Shown here piece by piece: positions 1-8,665 of a stretch of DNA of 64,000 nucleotides. The stretch spans positions 5,505,342 to 5,569,341 of the forward strand of contig CP051237.1 in the NCBI GenBank assembly GCA_017794825.1. The letters are read 5' to 3'. This DNA comes from Pararhizobium sp. GTDB taxonomy: Bacteria > Pseudomonadota > Alphaproteobacteria > Rhizobiales > Rhizobiaceae. Made by a program: the position numbers and the translations under genes. Each line of letters opens with the position of its first letter. The stretch's first letter is position 1. The notes beneath the pieces are model-generated. The model was not told the origin of the DNA, did no database searches, and saw only the letters and a list, made by a program, of their open reading frames with translations.

Positions 1-760
1 CTTGCATCATAGGAATATCGAGTTGGAGCGGTGAATTCGTATTGATGATCGTGTAGACAGAGGGTTCCCGACGAAGGGTGTCGATGCTGACTCCGCGTGC
101 GATGCGGGTCATTTCGATAGCGTCCATGACCCTTTCATGGCCAAGAGAGTAGATGCAAAATGTCTTGTCCGTCAGCGTAATCAAGTCGGAGACACATTCG
201 AGGTGCCGCACGGAGGCGTGTATGTCGATCGGCTCTACCGGATAACCACCCACGGTGTGCAATATCGAATGCATCTGCGCCAACCGCAGAAAATTCCGGA
301 AGTCGTCCTGATTGCCGCTCCTGCGGCCATGGTCGAGATCGGAGCAGTTTGGCGCGCTCGCCATCATGGCGAAGATTAACTTGTCGCCGCCGACATGGAG
401 ATTGTGTTCGGGATTACGGGCATGCAACGTAAACTGCGATGGAATTGTCTGGAGCGACTGCATGACAAGGTCCGGATCCAACCGGACACGCATTTTGCCC
501 GGAACCACTTCCGCGCCTGCTTTTTTCATGATTTCGCGTGCGCCATCATGCAAAACGCGAATTCCGGTTTCACAAAGCACCCGGAGCGAAGCATTGTGAA
601 TTTTTTCGACTTCTTCTTCCGGCGCCAAATTGACTGGATTAAACGCGCGTATAGGTTGCTGAAACGGCTTTTGCACATTCCCGCCGGTGGAGCGCTTCCT
701 GTCTCTGCCGCCTCTACGTCGGCCCGATGAGGGCCCTTCTGGAATGATGATGTCGTTCAT
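1..760 (-). CDS. trimethylamine methyltransferase family protein (MttB-like), N-terminal part
   Basis: The gene runs off the left edge, so only about 253 N-terminal residues are present, against roughly 510 for a full family member. The frame is open from ATG at 760 to base 1. After a basic, Gly/Arg-rich leader come segments typical of the MttB superfamily (PF06253): an IHNASLRVLCETGIRVLHDG helix region near residue 55, FTLHARNPEHNLHVGG near 110, and GGYPVEPIDIHASVRHLE near 175. Family members transfer a methyl group from a quaternary amine (glycine betaine, proline betaine, carnitine, trimethylamine) to a corrinoid protein. The substrate cannot be told from this half. Whether a pyrrolysine codon is present also cannot be seen, although most bacterial members lack one. 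It lies downstream of a TAXI transporter read in the same direction, 435 bp away. Confidence 0.85.
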   Translation of the reverse strand, partial: MNDIIIPEGPSSGRRRGGRDRKRSTGGNVQKPFQQPIRAFNPVNLAPEEEVEKIHNASLRVLCETGIRVLHDGAREIMKKAGAEVVPGKMRVRLDPDLVMQSLQTIPSQFTLHARNPEHNLHVGGDKLIFAMMASAPNCSDLDHGRRSGNQDDFRNFLRLAQMHSILHTVGGYPVEPIDIHASVRHLECVSDLITLTDKTFCIYSLGHERVMDAIEMTRIARGVSIDTLRREPSVYTIINTNSPLQLDIPMMQ

Positions 761-1145
761 ACTCTGTCTCGCCAATGCCGAAATCTTAAAGTCTGCCGCA
801 AGACCCGCAATGTCTTGGGAAAATATCCTGAACCTGAAATAAGCGTCGACCTTGTTTTAAATGGCTTCCACTGTCCAGCGCTTTTTGTGGCAAGACGTAC
901 GTCGCCAGTCATCATATTCGTTGCTATCTGGCAACAATTCGAAGTTTTTTGATCTGAAGGTCAAAAAAATCTGGAGAAAAGACCAGATCGGGATTTTGAA
1001 GATTTGGACAGAGCGTTAGTCTAGCGACTCATCAGATGCATGCTGCGCAAATTGTGCGCGGCGCCTGATTTTGAAGTTTATCGTTTTGTACCGCGTTTTT
1101 CAGGACGCATTTGACACTCTACAGCATTGCCGGGGGGCATGCCTC
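761..1145. other. intergenic region upstream of the MttB-like gene with two dyads
   Basis: This stretch has no convincing ORF. Two inverted repeats stand out. TTTTTTGA at 945-952 pairs with TCAAAAAA at 961-968 across an 8-nt loop. GCGCA-N5-TGCGC lies at 1045-1059. Both are placed where an operator for the leftward MttB-like gene could lie. On the minus strand, TTGACC at 959-964 could serve as a -35 box, but no good -10 follows at normal spacing. Confidence 0.35.
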
Positions 1146-1182
1146 GACCCGGAACCTTCTTCTCGTAATAAGGTTCCGGGTC
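1146..1182 (-). terminator. hairpin after the TAXI transporter permease
   Basis: A perfect 13-bp stem (GACCCGGAACCTT at 1146-1158, AAGGTTCCGGGTC at 1170-1182) encloses an 11-nt loop. It starts 13 bases past the stop codon of the leftward TRAP permease. No T-run follows on either strand, so it may stabilise the mRNA 3' end or act as a weak terminator rather than a classical intrinsic one. Confidence 0.55.
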
Positions 1183-1194
1183 GTTCAGATCAAT

Positions 1195-2997
1195 TCAGCC
1201 AGTGTCTTTAAAAAGGACTGGAGTGAACACGATCGCAGCGCCGACTATGGCCAGAAGAACTCTAATCCAAAATGACCTGCGTACGATGATCGCCCAGGAA
1301 ATCAATCCGAGTCCGATCGCGAGTTGCAGGAATGCCAGAAGTGCAGAGAGTGGTCGATCGACGGGATCCAGAATGTTGCTGTCGGCGATCATGCCGAGCG
1401 GGATGATATAAAGGCCTACACCCAGCGACATCGCAGTCACTGCGACTTTTAGCCAGTTCTCGCCAATCATTCCTGCGGCGATGAATACCGGTCCGCATAC
1501 TGGCGGCGTGATTGTTGACAGGAGTGCGAACCAAAAGACGAAGAGGTGAGCCTGAAGCGGTTCCAGGCCGAGTTCAATCAATGCAGGCCCTGCGATCGAT
1601 ACGCAAATCACATACGCGGCTGTCGTTGGAACTTCCATCCCAAGGATAAGACAGGCGATAGCCGTCAGAAGGAGTGATGGCCACAGCATGCCTCCGGAGC
1701 CTGAAAGAATGAGCGACGTCACCTTTACCCCAAGCCCGGTAATCGAAAGGACGCCGATTACGATCGAGGCGCAGAGAATTATCGCTGCAATCATCGAAAC
1801 CTGTTTGGCAGAGATAATAAGTGCGTTTTCCATGCGCTGCAGTGTGCGGCTCAAGTTCCATTTGAAGTCTGATCCGGCAAAAAGCAGAAAAAATGAAGCG
1901 ACGATCGCCATGCAGGCTGAAAATTGTGGTGTGTAGCCCGCGCCAAACATTCCCCACATGAGGATGGCGAAGGGGACGAGGAAAAATCCCGCCGTCACAG
2001 CTACTTCGCGTATCGACGGATGATCGTGCTCGTTGATCGCCTTGAGGTCGTATCGACTGGAATAGGCGTTGATCCCGATCCAGACAGTCAGGAAATACAG
2101 TACGGAAGGCAGAAACGCGGCCGCCATTATCGTCGTGTAGGGAATGCCTGTCAGTTCGACCATCACGAAGGCCCCTGCCCCCATCAATGGCGGCATGATC
2201 TGTCCGCCGGATGAAGCGACGGCCTCGACGGCGGCAGCCAGACGCCGCGGATAGCCGAGTTTTGTCATGGCGGGCAGTGTTATTGCGCCTGTTGAAGCGA
2301 CATTCGCGGATGCCGATCCGGAAATCGAGCCGAACAACGCGGACGAAATCACCGATATTTTGGCGGCGCCTCCCTTCAAGCGTCCGGCTGAAAGCACGGC
2401 GACATTCATAAATCCCTGTCCCGCTTCGCCGGCGTTGAGAAACGCTCCGAATATGACGAAGATCGCAACGACAGAGACAGAGACGCCAGTCAGGCTGCCC
2501 CACAGACCGCCTTCTGCGATCGTCAAGGTGCCCAGAAAGCTTCCGAGCGGCGTGCCTGAGTGGCCGAACTCACCAGGAACATATTGGCCGAACAATCCAT
2601 AAGCGAGGGCGAGCAAGGCGATGAGAGGCAGCGGCCAGCCGATCGCCCTGCGAGCTGCTTCAAGCGCAACAATCAGCAAGGCGCCAGCGATAAGCTCCTG
2701 CCAGCGGCTTTCCAGGAAACCGTACTGGTCGGCAAGCGCCTCGTGATAAAAAACTATCCAGAGGCAGGACAGTGTCCCCAGCAGGCAGAAAACGATCCCG
2801 GTAATTCTCGACCACCCGGGTTTGGAAGCGAAAATGAAAATCCAGGGAAGAGCCAGCGCCATGTGTAACGGTCGACTGACCAGGTTGGAGATTAGTCCAT
2901 AGAATATCAGCGCAAGATGAAACCCCACGAGGACCAGGGCCAGCAATATCCAGAGGGCTCGAGCCGGCTTCACGGGCGCACTTCTGGTCTGGATCAT
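1195..2997 (-). CDS. TRAP transporter fused permease (DctQ-DctM, TAXI type)
   Basis: A 600-residue integral membrane protein. The first ~130 residues form about four membrane helices (DctQ-like), and the rest is the large DctM-like permease. This gives the 4TM/12TM fusion characteristic of TAXI-type TRAP systems. Conserved DctM features are visible: GSISGSASANVASTGAIT at 223-240 and GGQIMPPLMGAGAF at 264-277. It would import an organic solute with an ion gradient, fed by a periplasmic receptor. That receptor is the adjacent upstream gene, 65 bp away, so the two form one operon. The start is ATG at 2997. The substrate is unknown; the neighbouring oxidase/dehydrogenase pair and MttB-like gene suggest an amino acid or betaine, which is inference only. 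Confidence 0.93.
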   Translation of the reverse strand: MIQTRSAPVKPARALWILLALVLVGFHLALIFYGLISNLVSRPLHMALALPWIFIFASKPGWSRITGIVFCLLGTLSCLWIVFYHEALADQYGFLESRWQELIAGALLIVALEAARRAIGWPLPLIALLALAYGLFGQYVPGEFGHSGTPLGSFLGTLTIAEGGLWGSLTGVSVSVVAIFVIFGAFLNAGEAGQGFMNVAVLSAGRLKGGAAKISVISSALFGSISGSASANVASTGAITLPAMTKLGYPRRLAAAVEAVASSGGQIMPPLMGAGAFVMVELTGIPYTTIMAAAFLPSVLYFLTVWIGINAYSSRYDLKAINEHDHPSIREVAVTAGFFLVPFAILMWGMFGAGYTPQFSACMAIVASFFLLFAGSDFKWNLSRTLQRMENALIISAKQVSMIAAIILCASIVIGVLSITGLGVKVTSLILSGSGGMLWPSLLLTAIACLILGMEVPTTAAYVICVSIAGPALIELGLEPLQAHLFVFWFALLSTITPPVCGPVFIAAGMIGENWLKVAVTAMSLGVGLYIIPLGMIADSNILDPVDRPLSALLAFLQLAIGLGLISWAIIVRRSFWIRVLLAIVGAAIVFTPVLFKDTG

Positions 2998-3062
2998 GCA
3001 GAAACTCGGAGAGTCCCGTTCGCCGACCGGTCGTTGCAGCCGACGAACAGGATCATTGCAGG

Positions 3063-4034
3063 TTATTTCAGGGATTCGTCGATTGGGTAGCCGACTTCCT
3101 GATAGAATTTAGCGGCGCCAGCATGAACTTTGCCTGTCATGTTCGGCATAAGCGTCTCGTTCACGCCATTCCACCAGGGAGCTGATTTGGCCATGTGTTG
3201 AAGACTTTGCCAGTAGTCCTTCGTAAGCGCATAGGCCGTGTCCTCATCCATCTCGGTCGTTGTATAGGCTACGACAGGAAGTGAGGTAGTGATGACTTCC
3301 TCGATTTGGCCCGCATAGGTGTTTGCAGGAATGACGATCTGAGTTCGACCTGTTTCCTCGATTTCACGACCGTTCATCGACAGGATCGTAATGGCAAGTG
3401 ATGCGGCCGCTTCGGTGACATTTGGCGCGGGATAGGAACCCGCGGTCACGAAACCGTCTATCTGTCCGTTTTTCAGCGCTGGAACCGCGTTGGAAAGCTC
3501 CACGTCGGCAATGTTTACCTTACCTTCGAGTCCGAACAATTCGAGGTAACGCTCGCCCTCGTTGGCGCCGAAGGATCCCTTGCCAAGAAGCAATGTCTTG
3601 CCCGCCAGTTGTTCAAAATCGGTTACGCCACTCTCTTTGGACATGACGAAATGCATCGTCAGCGATGGTATCGGGAACAGGGCGCGGATGGTGTTGAACT
3701 TCGGATCGGCCTTGCCTTCGAATGGGCCTTTCCCCTCCTGGGCAAGACCGACCAGTGAAGGAGGAGTTGTAAACACATAGTCCGCGCCGCGACCCCGGAC
3801 CTCCATCACGTTCTGGACGGATCCCTGGCTTTCTTCATTCGTGACTATGATTTCACCATCGGATGCTTCCTTGACAGCTTCCGATATCTGGACGCCCATC
3901 TGATAGTAGGACGATCCTGTTTTCGCCGACTTGTAGGTGACACGCGTCTCCGCCTGGGCCGCAGCCCCAAGGCCGAGCGCAATCAAACCTGCAAAGCCGA
4001 ATACGGCTGAATATGTGATGAGTCGATTTTTCAT
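3063..4034 (-). CDS. TAXI family TRAP transporter solute-binding receptor
   Basis: A 323-residue periplasmic receptor. Residues 1-28 form a signal peptide with an AQA-E cleavage site. The mature protein begins with a typical TAXI N-terminus (SAKTGSSYYQMGVQISEAV), followed by a segment with SQGSVQNV and a GKTLLLGKGSFGANEGERYLE segment near residue 150. TAXI receptors bind carboxylates such as glutamate or 2-oxoglutarate, but the ligand here is not determined. A strong Shine-Dalgarno (GGGAGGAAACC) precedes ATG at 4034. It is the first gene of the leftward transporter operon, read from the promoter at 4092-4120. Confidence 0.93.
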   Translation of the reverse strand: MKNRLITYSAVFGFAGLIALGLGAAAQAETRVTYKSAKTGSSYYQMGVQISEAVKEASDGEIIVTNEESQGSVQNVMEVRGRGADYVFTTPPSLVGLAQEGKGPFEGKADPKFNTIRALFPIPSLTMHFVMSKESGVTDFEQLAGKTLLLGKGSFGANEGERYLELFGLEGKVNIADVELSNAVPALKNGQIDGFVTAGSYPAPNVTEAAASLAITILSMNGREIEETGRTQIVIPANTYAGQIEEVITTSLPVVAYTTTEMDEDTAYALTKDYWQSLQHMAKSAPWWNGVNETLMPNMTGKVHAGAAKFYQEVGYPIDESLK

Positions 4035-4087
4035 GGTTTCCTCCCGATATCGCTGATTCCGTCCGGCGGCGCCGGTAATTCATGTGA

Positions 4088-4120
4088 AGACAATAGTTTA
4101 CGATAGACAATGTGTGTCAA
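4088..4120 (-). promoter_or_regulatory. promoter and direct repeats upstream of the TAXI operon
   Basis: On the minus strand, TTGACA (4115-4120) is followed after 17 nt by ACTATT (4092-4097), a reasonable housekeeping promoter pointing at the TAXI receptor. Overlapping it are two copies of ATTGTCT (4105-4111 and 4088-4094 on the minus strand) whose starts lie 17 nt apart. This is a plausible operator for an unlinked regulator. No regulator gene lies nearby. Confidence 0.45.
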
Positions 4121-4196
4121 GGGCTAACGCGGCCTTGAAATGCGTCTTCCAAACGATCATGAAGGGCGGAGATAGACACGCTCGGGAGCCAGAACC

Positions 4197-5702
4197 ATGA
4201 TTGCCAATGAAGCCGCGAAAATCCTGTCCAGCCTGGGCGTGGACGAGAAACTGTATACCTCCGGGGACTTGGTGGTTACTACGCCTGTAACAGGTGAAAC
4301 CATCGCGAATGTAAAGCAGACCGGCGCCGAAGAGGTTGCGTCGAAAATTGAGGACGCCCATCGCGCATTCCTGCAATGGCGCAATGTGCCAGCTCCCCGT
4401 AGAGGCGAACTCGTCCGGCTTCTTGGAGAGGAATTGAGGAACGCCAAGGCGGATCTCGGACGCCTGGTTTCCATCGAAGTCGGGAAAGTACCCTCCGAAG
4501 GCGCTGGTGAAGTTCAGGAGATGATCGATATATGCGATTTCGCCGTCGGACTGTCGCGGCAACTCTACGGTTTGACGATCGCCACGGAGCGCGACGGTCA
4601 CCGGATGATGGAAACCTGGCATCCCCTCGGCGTTGTCGGCGTCATCACCGCTTTCAATTTTCCTGTTGCCGTCTGGTCCTGGAATTCTGCCCTGGCGCTG
4701 ATCTGCGGCAATACGGTTCTTTGGAAACCTTCCGAAAAAACGCCGCTGACAGCGCTCGCATGCCAGGCGATTCTGAAGAAAGCGCTTCTGCGTTTCGGCG
4801 ATGCTCCGGAGAACCTGCTGACGGTGCTGGTCGGAGCCGGAGACGTTGGTGAAGCCATCGTCGATCACCCGAAAGTCCCGCTTGTATCCGCTACAGGATC
4901 GACGCGCATGGGCCGACTGGTCGGTCCGAAGCTCGCCTCCCGATTCGCAAGGCAGATCCTCGAACTCGGGGGCAACAACGCCGGCATTGTTTGTCCTTCC
5001 GCGGACCTCGAGATGGCGCTGCGCGCGATTGCTTTCGGTGCCATCGGAACAGCCGGACAGCGTTGTACGTCAATGCGGAGGCTTTTCGTGCACGAAGACG
5101 TCTACGATCAACTCGTGCCCCGTTTGAAAAGGGCCTACGAAACAGTTTCGATCGGCAACCCAATCGAGCAGGACGTCATTGTCGGCCCTCTCATTGATCG
5201 CGGCGCCTTTGAAGCCATGGAGGCCGCTTTGGTCGCGGCCAGGAAACAGGGTGGAGCGGTAACCGGCGGCGGCCGTGTCGATACCGGCGATTCCGACGCC
5301 TATTATGTCCAGCCGGCTCTGGTGGAAATGCCAGAACAGGGTGGCATCGTGCTTGAAGAAACATTCGCTCCGATCCTTTATGTGATGAAGTATTCGGAAC
5401 TTGAAGAGGCAATCGCCTTGCACAACGCAGTTGGCGCTGGCCTTTCTTCTTCCATCTTCACCTTGAACATGCGCGAGGCGGAACAGTTCCTCGGAGCCAG
5501 CGGTTCGGATTGCGGCATAGCCAATGTCAACATTGGAACGTCCGGCGCGGAAATCGGCGGGGCGTTTGGCGGTGAGAAGGAAACCGGTGGAGGACGGGAA
5601 TCCGGATCAGACGCCTGGAAGGCCTATATGCGTCGAGCGACCAACACGATCAATTATTCCGAAAGCATGCCGCTGGCGCAGGGAGTTTCATTCGACATAT
5701 AG
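4197..5702 (+). CDS. ALDH7-type aldehyde dehydrogenase, likely piperideine-6-carboxylate dehydrogenase
   Basis: A 501-residue NAD(P)-dependent aldehyde dehydrogenase. It has the catalytic Asn154 (ITAFNFP), general base Glu256 (LELGGNN) and nucleophile Cys290 (GTAGQRCTSMRRLF). The double-Asn LELGGNN and the GQRCTSMRRL block are signatures of the ALDH7/antiquitin family, which oxidises alpha-aminoadipic semialdehyde (in equilibrium with piperideine-6-carboxylate) in lysine/pipecolate breakdown. In Pseudomonas putida the equivalent is AmaB. It is followed 39 bp later by an FAD amine oxidase like AmaA, which supports the assignment. The start ATG at 4197 has GGGAGCC upstream. Another semialdehyde substrate is possible. 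Confidence 0.82.
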   Translation: MIANEAAKILSSLGVDEKLYTSGDLVVTTPVTGETIANVKQTGAEEVASKIEDAHRAFLQWRNVPAPRRGELVRLLGEELRNAKADLGRLVSIEVGKVPSEGAGEVQEMIDICDFAVGLSRQLYGLTIATERDGHRMMETWHPLGVVGVITAFNFPVAVWSWNSALALICGNTVLWKPSEKTPLTALACQAILKKALLRFGDAPENLLTVLVGAGDVGEAIVDHPKVPLVSATGSTRMGRLVGPKLASRFARQILELGGNNAGIVCPSADLEMALRAIAFGAIGTAGQRCTSMRRLFVHEDVYDQLVPRLKRAYETVSIGNPIEQDVIVGPLIDRGAFEAMEAALVAARKQGGAVTGGGRVDTGDSDAYYVQPALVEMPEQGGIVLEETFAPILYVMKYSELEEAIALHNAVGAGLSSSIFTLNMREAEQFLGASGSDCGIANVNIGTSGAEIGGAFGGEKETGGGRESGSDAWKAYMRRATNTINYSESMPLAQGVSFDI

Positions 5703-5741
5703 TGGACGAAAGCTCCCGGGGTTGATTGGAGAGAAGTCTTA

Positions 5742-7019
5742 ATGCAGCTCAACAGCATCGCTTGGGCTGTCTCGGCGGGAGAGCCGCTCGATGCCGGCGG
5801 TCTTGACGGTGACACAACTGCGGATCTGGTCATACTCGGCGGAGGTTTTACTGGGTGTTCAGCAGCACTTCACGCCGCCGAGGCTGGCTTGGATGTTTGT
5901 GTTCTGGAAGCAGAAAGTATTGGTTTCGGCGGTTCCGGACGAAACGTCGGACTTGTGAACGCCGGTTTGTGGACGCCGCCAGAAGACGTTGAACATCTTC
6001 TGGGGAAACGGGACGGGCGCAAACTCAACGAATATCTCTCCGGCGGACCTGAACTCGTCTTTGAACTGATCCGGAAACATTCAATCGAATGCAGCGCCAT
6101 CAGGAATGGAACGCTGCATTGCGCGCACTCCAATGGCGGACTGCGGGATCTCGTACGTCGTCATAAGCAGTTGTTGCGATACGGTGCTCCAATCGACTTG
6201 CTGGACGCGCAGGAAGTTTCTGTGCGAACCGGCAGTAATGCTTTCAAAGGCGCGCTAGTTGATCCACGCGCCGGGACTATCAATCCTCTGGCCTACTGCC
6301 GCGGTTTGGCGAAAGCTGCAATCAAGGCAACGGTCAGGATATGCGAAAAGACACCGGCAACCACAATCAAGCAGCAAGATCAGCGGTGGCTGGTGGTTAC
6401 GCCAACCGGGTCCGTGTCGGCGCGGTTTCTCTTGGTGGCGACGAACGCTTACACGCTAGCAGTAAATGGAATTCCTGCCATGCGGCATACCCGGGTTGAC
6501 TACTGCCAGTTTGCGACCACTCCACTGAACGACCGGCTTCGCGGATCCATACTGTCGGGTCTTGAAGGATGTTGGGATACGGCTCCGATCATGTCGTCCT
6601 TCCGTCTTGATGGTGACGGCAGGATGATCATCGGCGGGATTGGGTCTGTTGATCACCCGGCGGCCTCTATCCATGCACGATGGGCGCGCGCAAAACTCGC
6701 TTCATTGTTTCCGCAATTGTCCGAAACGCCACTTGAGTATGGATGGTCGGGACGGATCGCCATGACCCGGAATCATCTTCCAAGGATTCTCAAACTTGGA
6801 AGTAACGGATACGCCACGTTCGGCTATTCCGGTCGCGGGATTGCACCCGGAACTGTATTCGGCAAATCTATCGCCCAGGCTATTGTGACCGGAACGGAAT
6901 CAGAACTGCCGCTACGCTCTGTCGTATCTTATTCCGAGAACCATACACTATTGAGGCGGGTATGGTTCGAAAGCGGAGCGCTTGCTGTTCACGCGCTACA
7001 GTCAGTCAGGCTGGGTTGA
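5742..7019 (+). CDS. FAD-dependent amine/amino acid oxidase (DAO family), AmaA-like
   Basis: A 425-residue DAO-family flavoprotein with an N-terminal dinucleotide-binding GGGFTG at 33-38 followed by an acidic VLEAES. The C-terminal FGYSGRGIAPG segment near residue 365 is typical of PuuB/OrdL-like oxidases. These oxidise secondary or primary amines, for example L-pipecolate (AmaA), gamma-glutamylputrescine or glycine derivatives. Pairing with the ALDH7-type gene favours L-pipecolate to piperideine-6-carboxylate, whose semialdehyde the neighbour would oxidise to 2-aminoadipate. The start ATG at 5742 has GGAGAG upstream. Function from sequence alone stops at 'FAD oxidase'; the pipecolate role comes from context. 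Confidence 0.82.
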   Translation: MQLNSIAWAVSAGEPLDAGGLDGDTTADLVILGGGFTGCSAALHAAEAGLDVCVLEAESIGFGGSGRNVGLVNAGLWTPPEDVEHLLGKRDGRKLNEYLSGGPELVFELIRKHSIECSAIRNGTLHCAHSNGGLRDLVRRHKQLLRYGAPIDLLDAQEVSVRTGSNAFKGALVDPRAGTINPLAYCRGLAKAAIKATVRICEKTPATTIKQQDQRWLVVTPTGSVSARFLLVATNAYTLAVNGIPAMRHTRVDYCQFATTPLNDRLRGSILSGLEGCWDTAPIMSSFRLDGDGRMIIGGIGSVDHPAASIHARWARAKLASLFPQLSETPLEYGWSGRIAMTRNHLPRILKLGSNGYATFGYSGRGIAPGTVFGKSIAQAIVTGTESELPLRSVVSYSENHTLLRRVWFESGALAVHALQSVRLG

Positions 7020-7045
7020 ACATTCTTTGAATGTGTTTTCGGTCG

Positions 7046-8458
7046 TCATCGGGATCGGGCCAGAAAGTAGAGAACAGCGAGGCCGAATATGACGGGCAAA
7101 AGCGGAGCAGCAAATACCGCCGCCCCGATCGCTTCCGCCCTGCCCGGCATGTCAATCGAGGAAATTCCCAAGGAATTCGCCACAATGCCCAGATAGGCTG
7201 CTCCAAAGGCGAAACCCAGCCGTTGAACAGTCGGCATGGCGCCTGACACTCTACTGATGTCCTCCACCTCTGCCGTCTGGGTCGCCAGCCGGAGAATGAA
7301 CGTCCACGCCATTCCGTAACCGCTACCCATGAGGATCGCAGATACGAAAATGAACCATATCGGTCCGTAGGGAACAGACCATGCAAGGCAGACAATACTC
7401 GTCGCCACGAGGGACATCCCGACGGCCGCCATTCTTTTGTCATGTCGTTCCGACAATCCGGATACTGCTACTGCCAGAACGGACCACGCCAGAGATTCGC
7501 ACAGAAGCACATATCCTGCCGTCAGAATGGATACGCCGTGAATCGCCACGATTAAAACCGGTCCGTACAGTCCAATGGCAATCGTGGCTGCTGAAAAGCA
7601 GAATACGACCGCAAGGGCGGCGTTTGTCGGCCGCCTGACGTCAACGGGGTCTCTGGGAAGCAATCTGTCTTCATCCGACAACGAATCGAGTTGCAAAAAA
7701 CGGGCGAGAAACAAGAGCGAGAGAACTACGAAGACGGTCGTTCTCAGCAAGGACACCTCGATACCCGCCCAGGCGATGGAAACAATGGATGCTGTCAACC
7801 AGAGCAGACGCCGCACGGGAAAAGAATTTTCCTCCGGCTTGTCAGGGGCATCGCGCCGAATGTTGCTGCTCGAGGCTAACCAGACTGCCAGAAATACGCC
7901 TTGGCCGGCAAAAGCGAGAAATCCCGCCCTCCATGAGAGGTATTCCACAAACAGTGCGCCGAGGACCGGACCCACGAACGATGCAACGCCCCAAAGCGCC
8001 GAGATGACCGCAATCACGCGGCCTGTCAGGCGCGATGGAAAAAGTGTGGCAATAGAAACAAAAGACATCGCCATCATGCCGCCGCCGCCGAAACCCTGAA
8101 GCATACGTCCGGCCAGAACAACATTCATTGAAGGAGCGACTGCACTGACTAGACAGCCGACTGCAAAGAGAACTGCAGCAGCAGTCATCGGCGTTCGGAT
8201 GCCGTACCGCGCCGTCAACAGGCCGCTGGCCGCACCGGATACGATCGAACCCACTTCGTAAAGTGCAACATTCCATGGCAATGCATTGATTCCACCGATG
8301 TCTGCCACAATTGCCGGCATCATGGTGGCGACAAGCAATCCATCGGCAGCATGCAGCCATATGCCAAGGCAAGCGAGAACGAGCGCTGAGGCGTGATCCT
8401 TTGTGATGAGCTCGCGCCATCGAACTGGCTCGTCTCCGCAAGCGTCTTCGTTTATCAT
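7046..8458 (-). CDS. MFS transporter, DHA2 (EmrB/QacA-like) family
   Basis: A 470-residue, roughly 14-helix major facilitator. It carries the drug:H+ antiporter signature in helix 5 (motif C, visible as LWGVASFVGPVLGALF) and GRMLQGFGGGGMM in helix 4. Members export drugs, dyes or metabolites. The upstream region holds a SoxR-type promoter (8496-8526), so the pump is probably induced by redox-cycling compounds such as quinones or phenazines. It converges with the oxidase gene (27 bp apart) and is divergent from the aldo/keto reductase. ATG at 8458 is preceded by GGGTCGGAAAA. Confidence 0.9.
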   Translation of the reverse strand: MINEDACGDEPVRWRELITKDHASALVLACLGIWLHAADGLLVATMMPAIVADIGGINALPWNVALYEVGSIVSGAASGLLTARYGIRTPMTAAAVLFAVGCLVSAVAPSMNVVLAGRMLQGFGGGGMMAMSFVSIATLFPSRLTGRVIAVISALWGVASFVGPVLGALFVEYLSWRAGFLAFAGQGVFLAVWLASSSNIRRDAPDKPEENSFPVRRLLWLTASIVSIAWAGIEVSLLRTTVFVVLSLLFLARFLQLDSLSDEDRLLPRDPVDVRRPTNAALAVVFCFSAATIAIGLYGPVLIVAIHGVSILTAGYVLLCESLAWSVLAVAVSGLSERHDKRMAAVGMSLVATSIVCLAWSVPYGPIWFIFVSAILMGSGYGMAWTFILRLATQTAEVEDISRVSGAMPTVQRLGFAFGAAYLGIVANSLGISSIDMPGRAEAIGAAVFAAPLLPVIFGLAVLYFLARSR

Positions 8459-8495
8459 TTTGATTTTCCGACCCCGGATTCGCTATGGAGGCGGG

Positions 8496-8526
8496 ACTTT
8501 AGGTCCTCAACCTAACTTGAGGTCAA
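8496..8526 (-). promoter_or_regulatory. SoxR-type promoter and operator of the MFS pump
   Basis: On the minus strand, -35 TTGACC (8521-8526) and -10 TAAAGT (8496-8501) are separated by 19 nt, the over-long spacer that marks MerR/SoxR-activated promoters. The dyad CCTCAAGTTAGGTTGAGG (8505-8522) overlaps the spacer and the end of the -35 box. It differs from the well-known SoxR box CCTCAAGTTAACTTGAGG at two central positions. The predicted start of transcription is about 30 nt upstream of the MFS start codon. A soxR gene lies at 13369-13839. Confidence 0.8.
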
Positions 8527-8665
8527 GGGTGGTTTATCGATTGTTTTTAATAGATATGTCGATTTGGTCGCAGTGTTGGCAGCGACGAATGACATCTAAT
8601 TTCAATATCGCAAAAAGCATTTTCCGGTATCAAGATACAAGAACGCCAATTCAACGGAGACATAT

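Noticed and set aside
1574..2503. Leftward 309-codon frame inside the TRAP permease gene
   Set aside because: It is an out-of-frame shadow rich in Arg and His. The overlapping permease frame has clear membrane helices and motifs.
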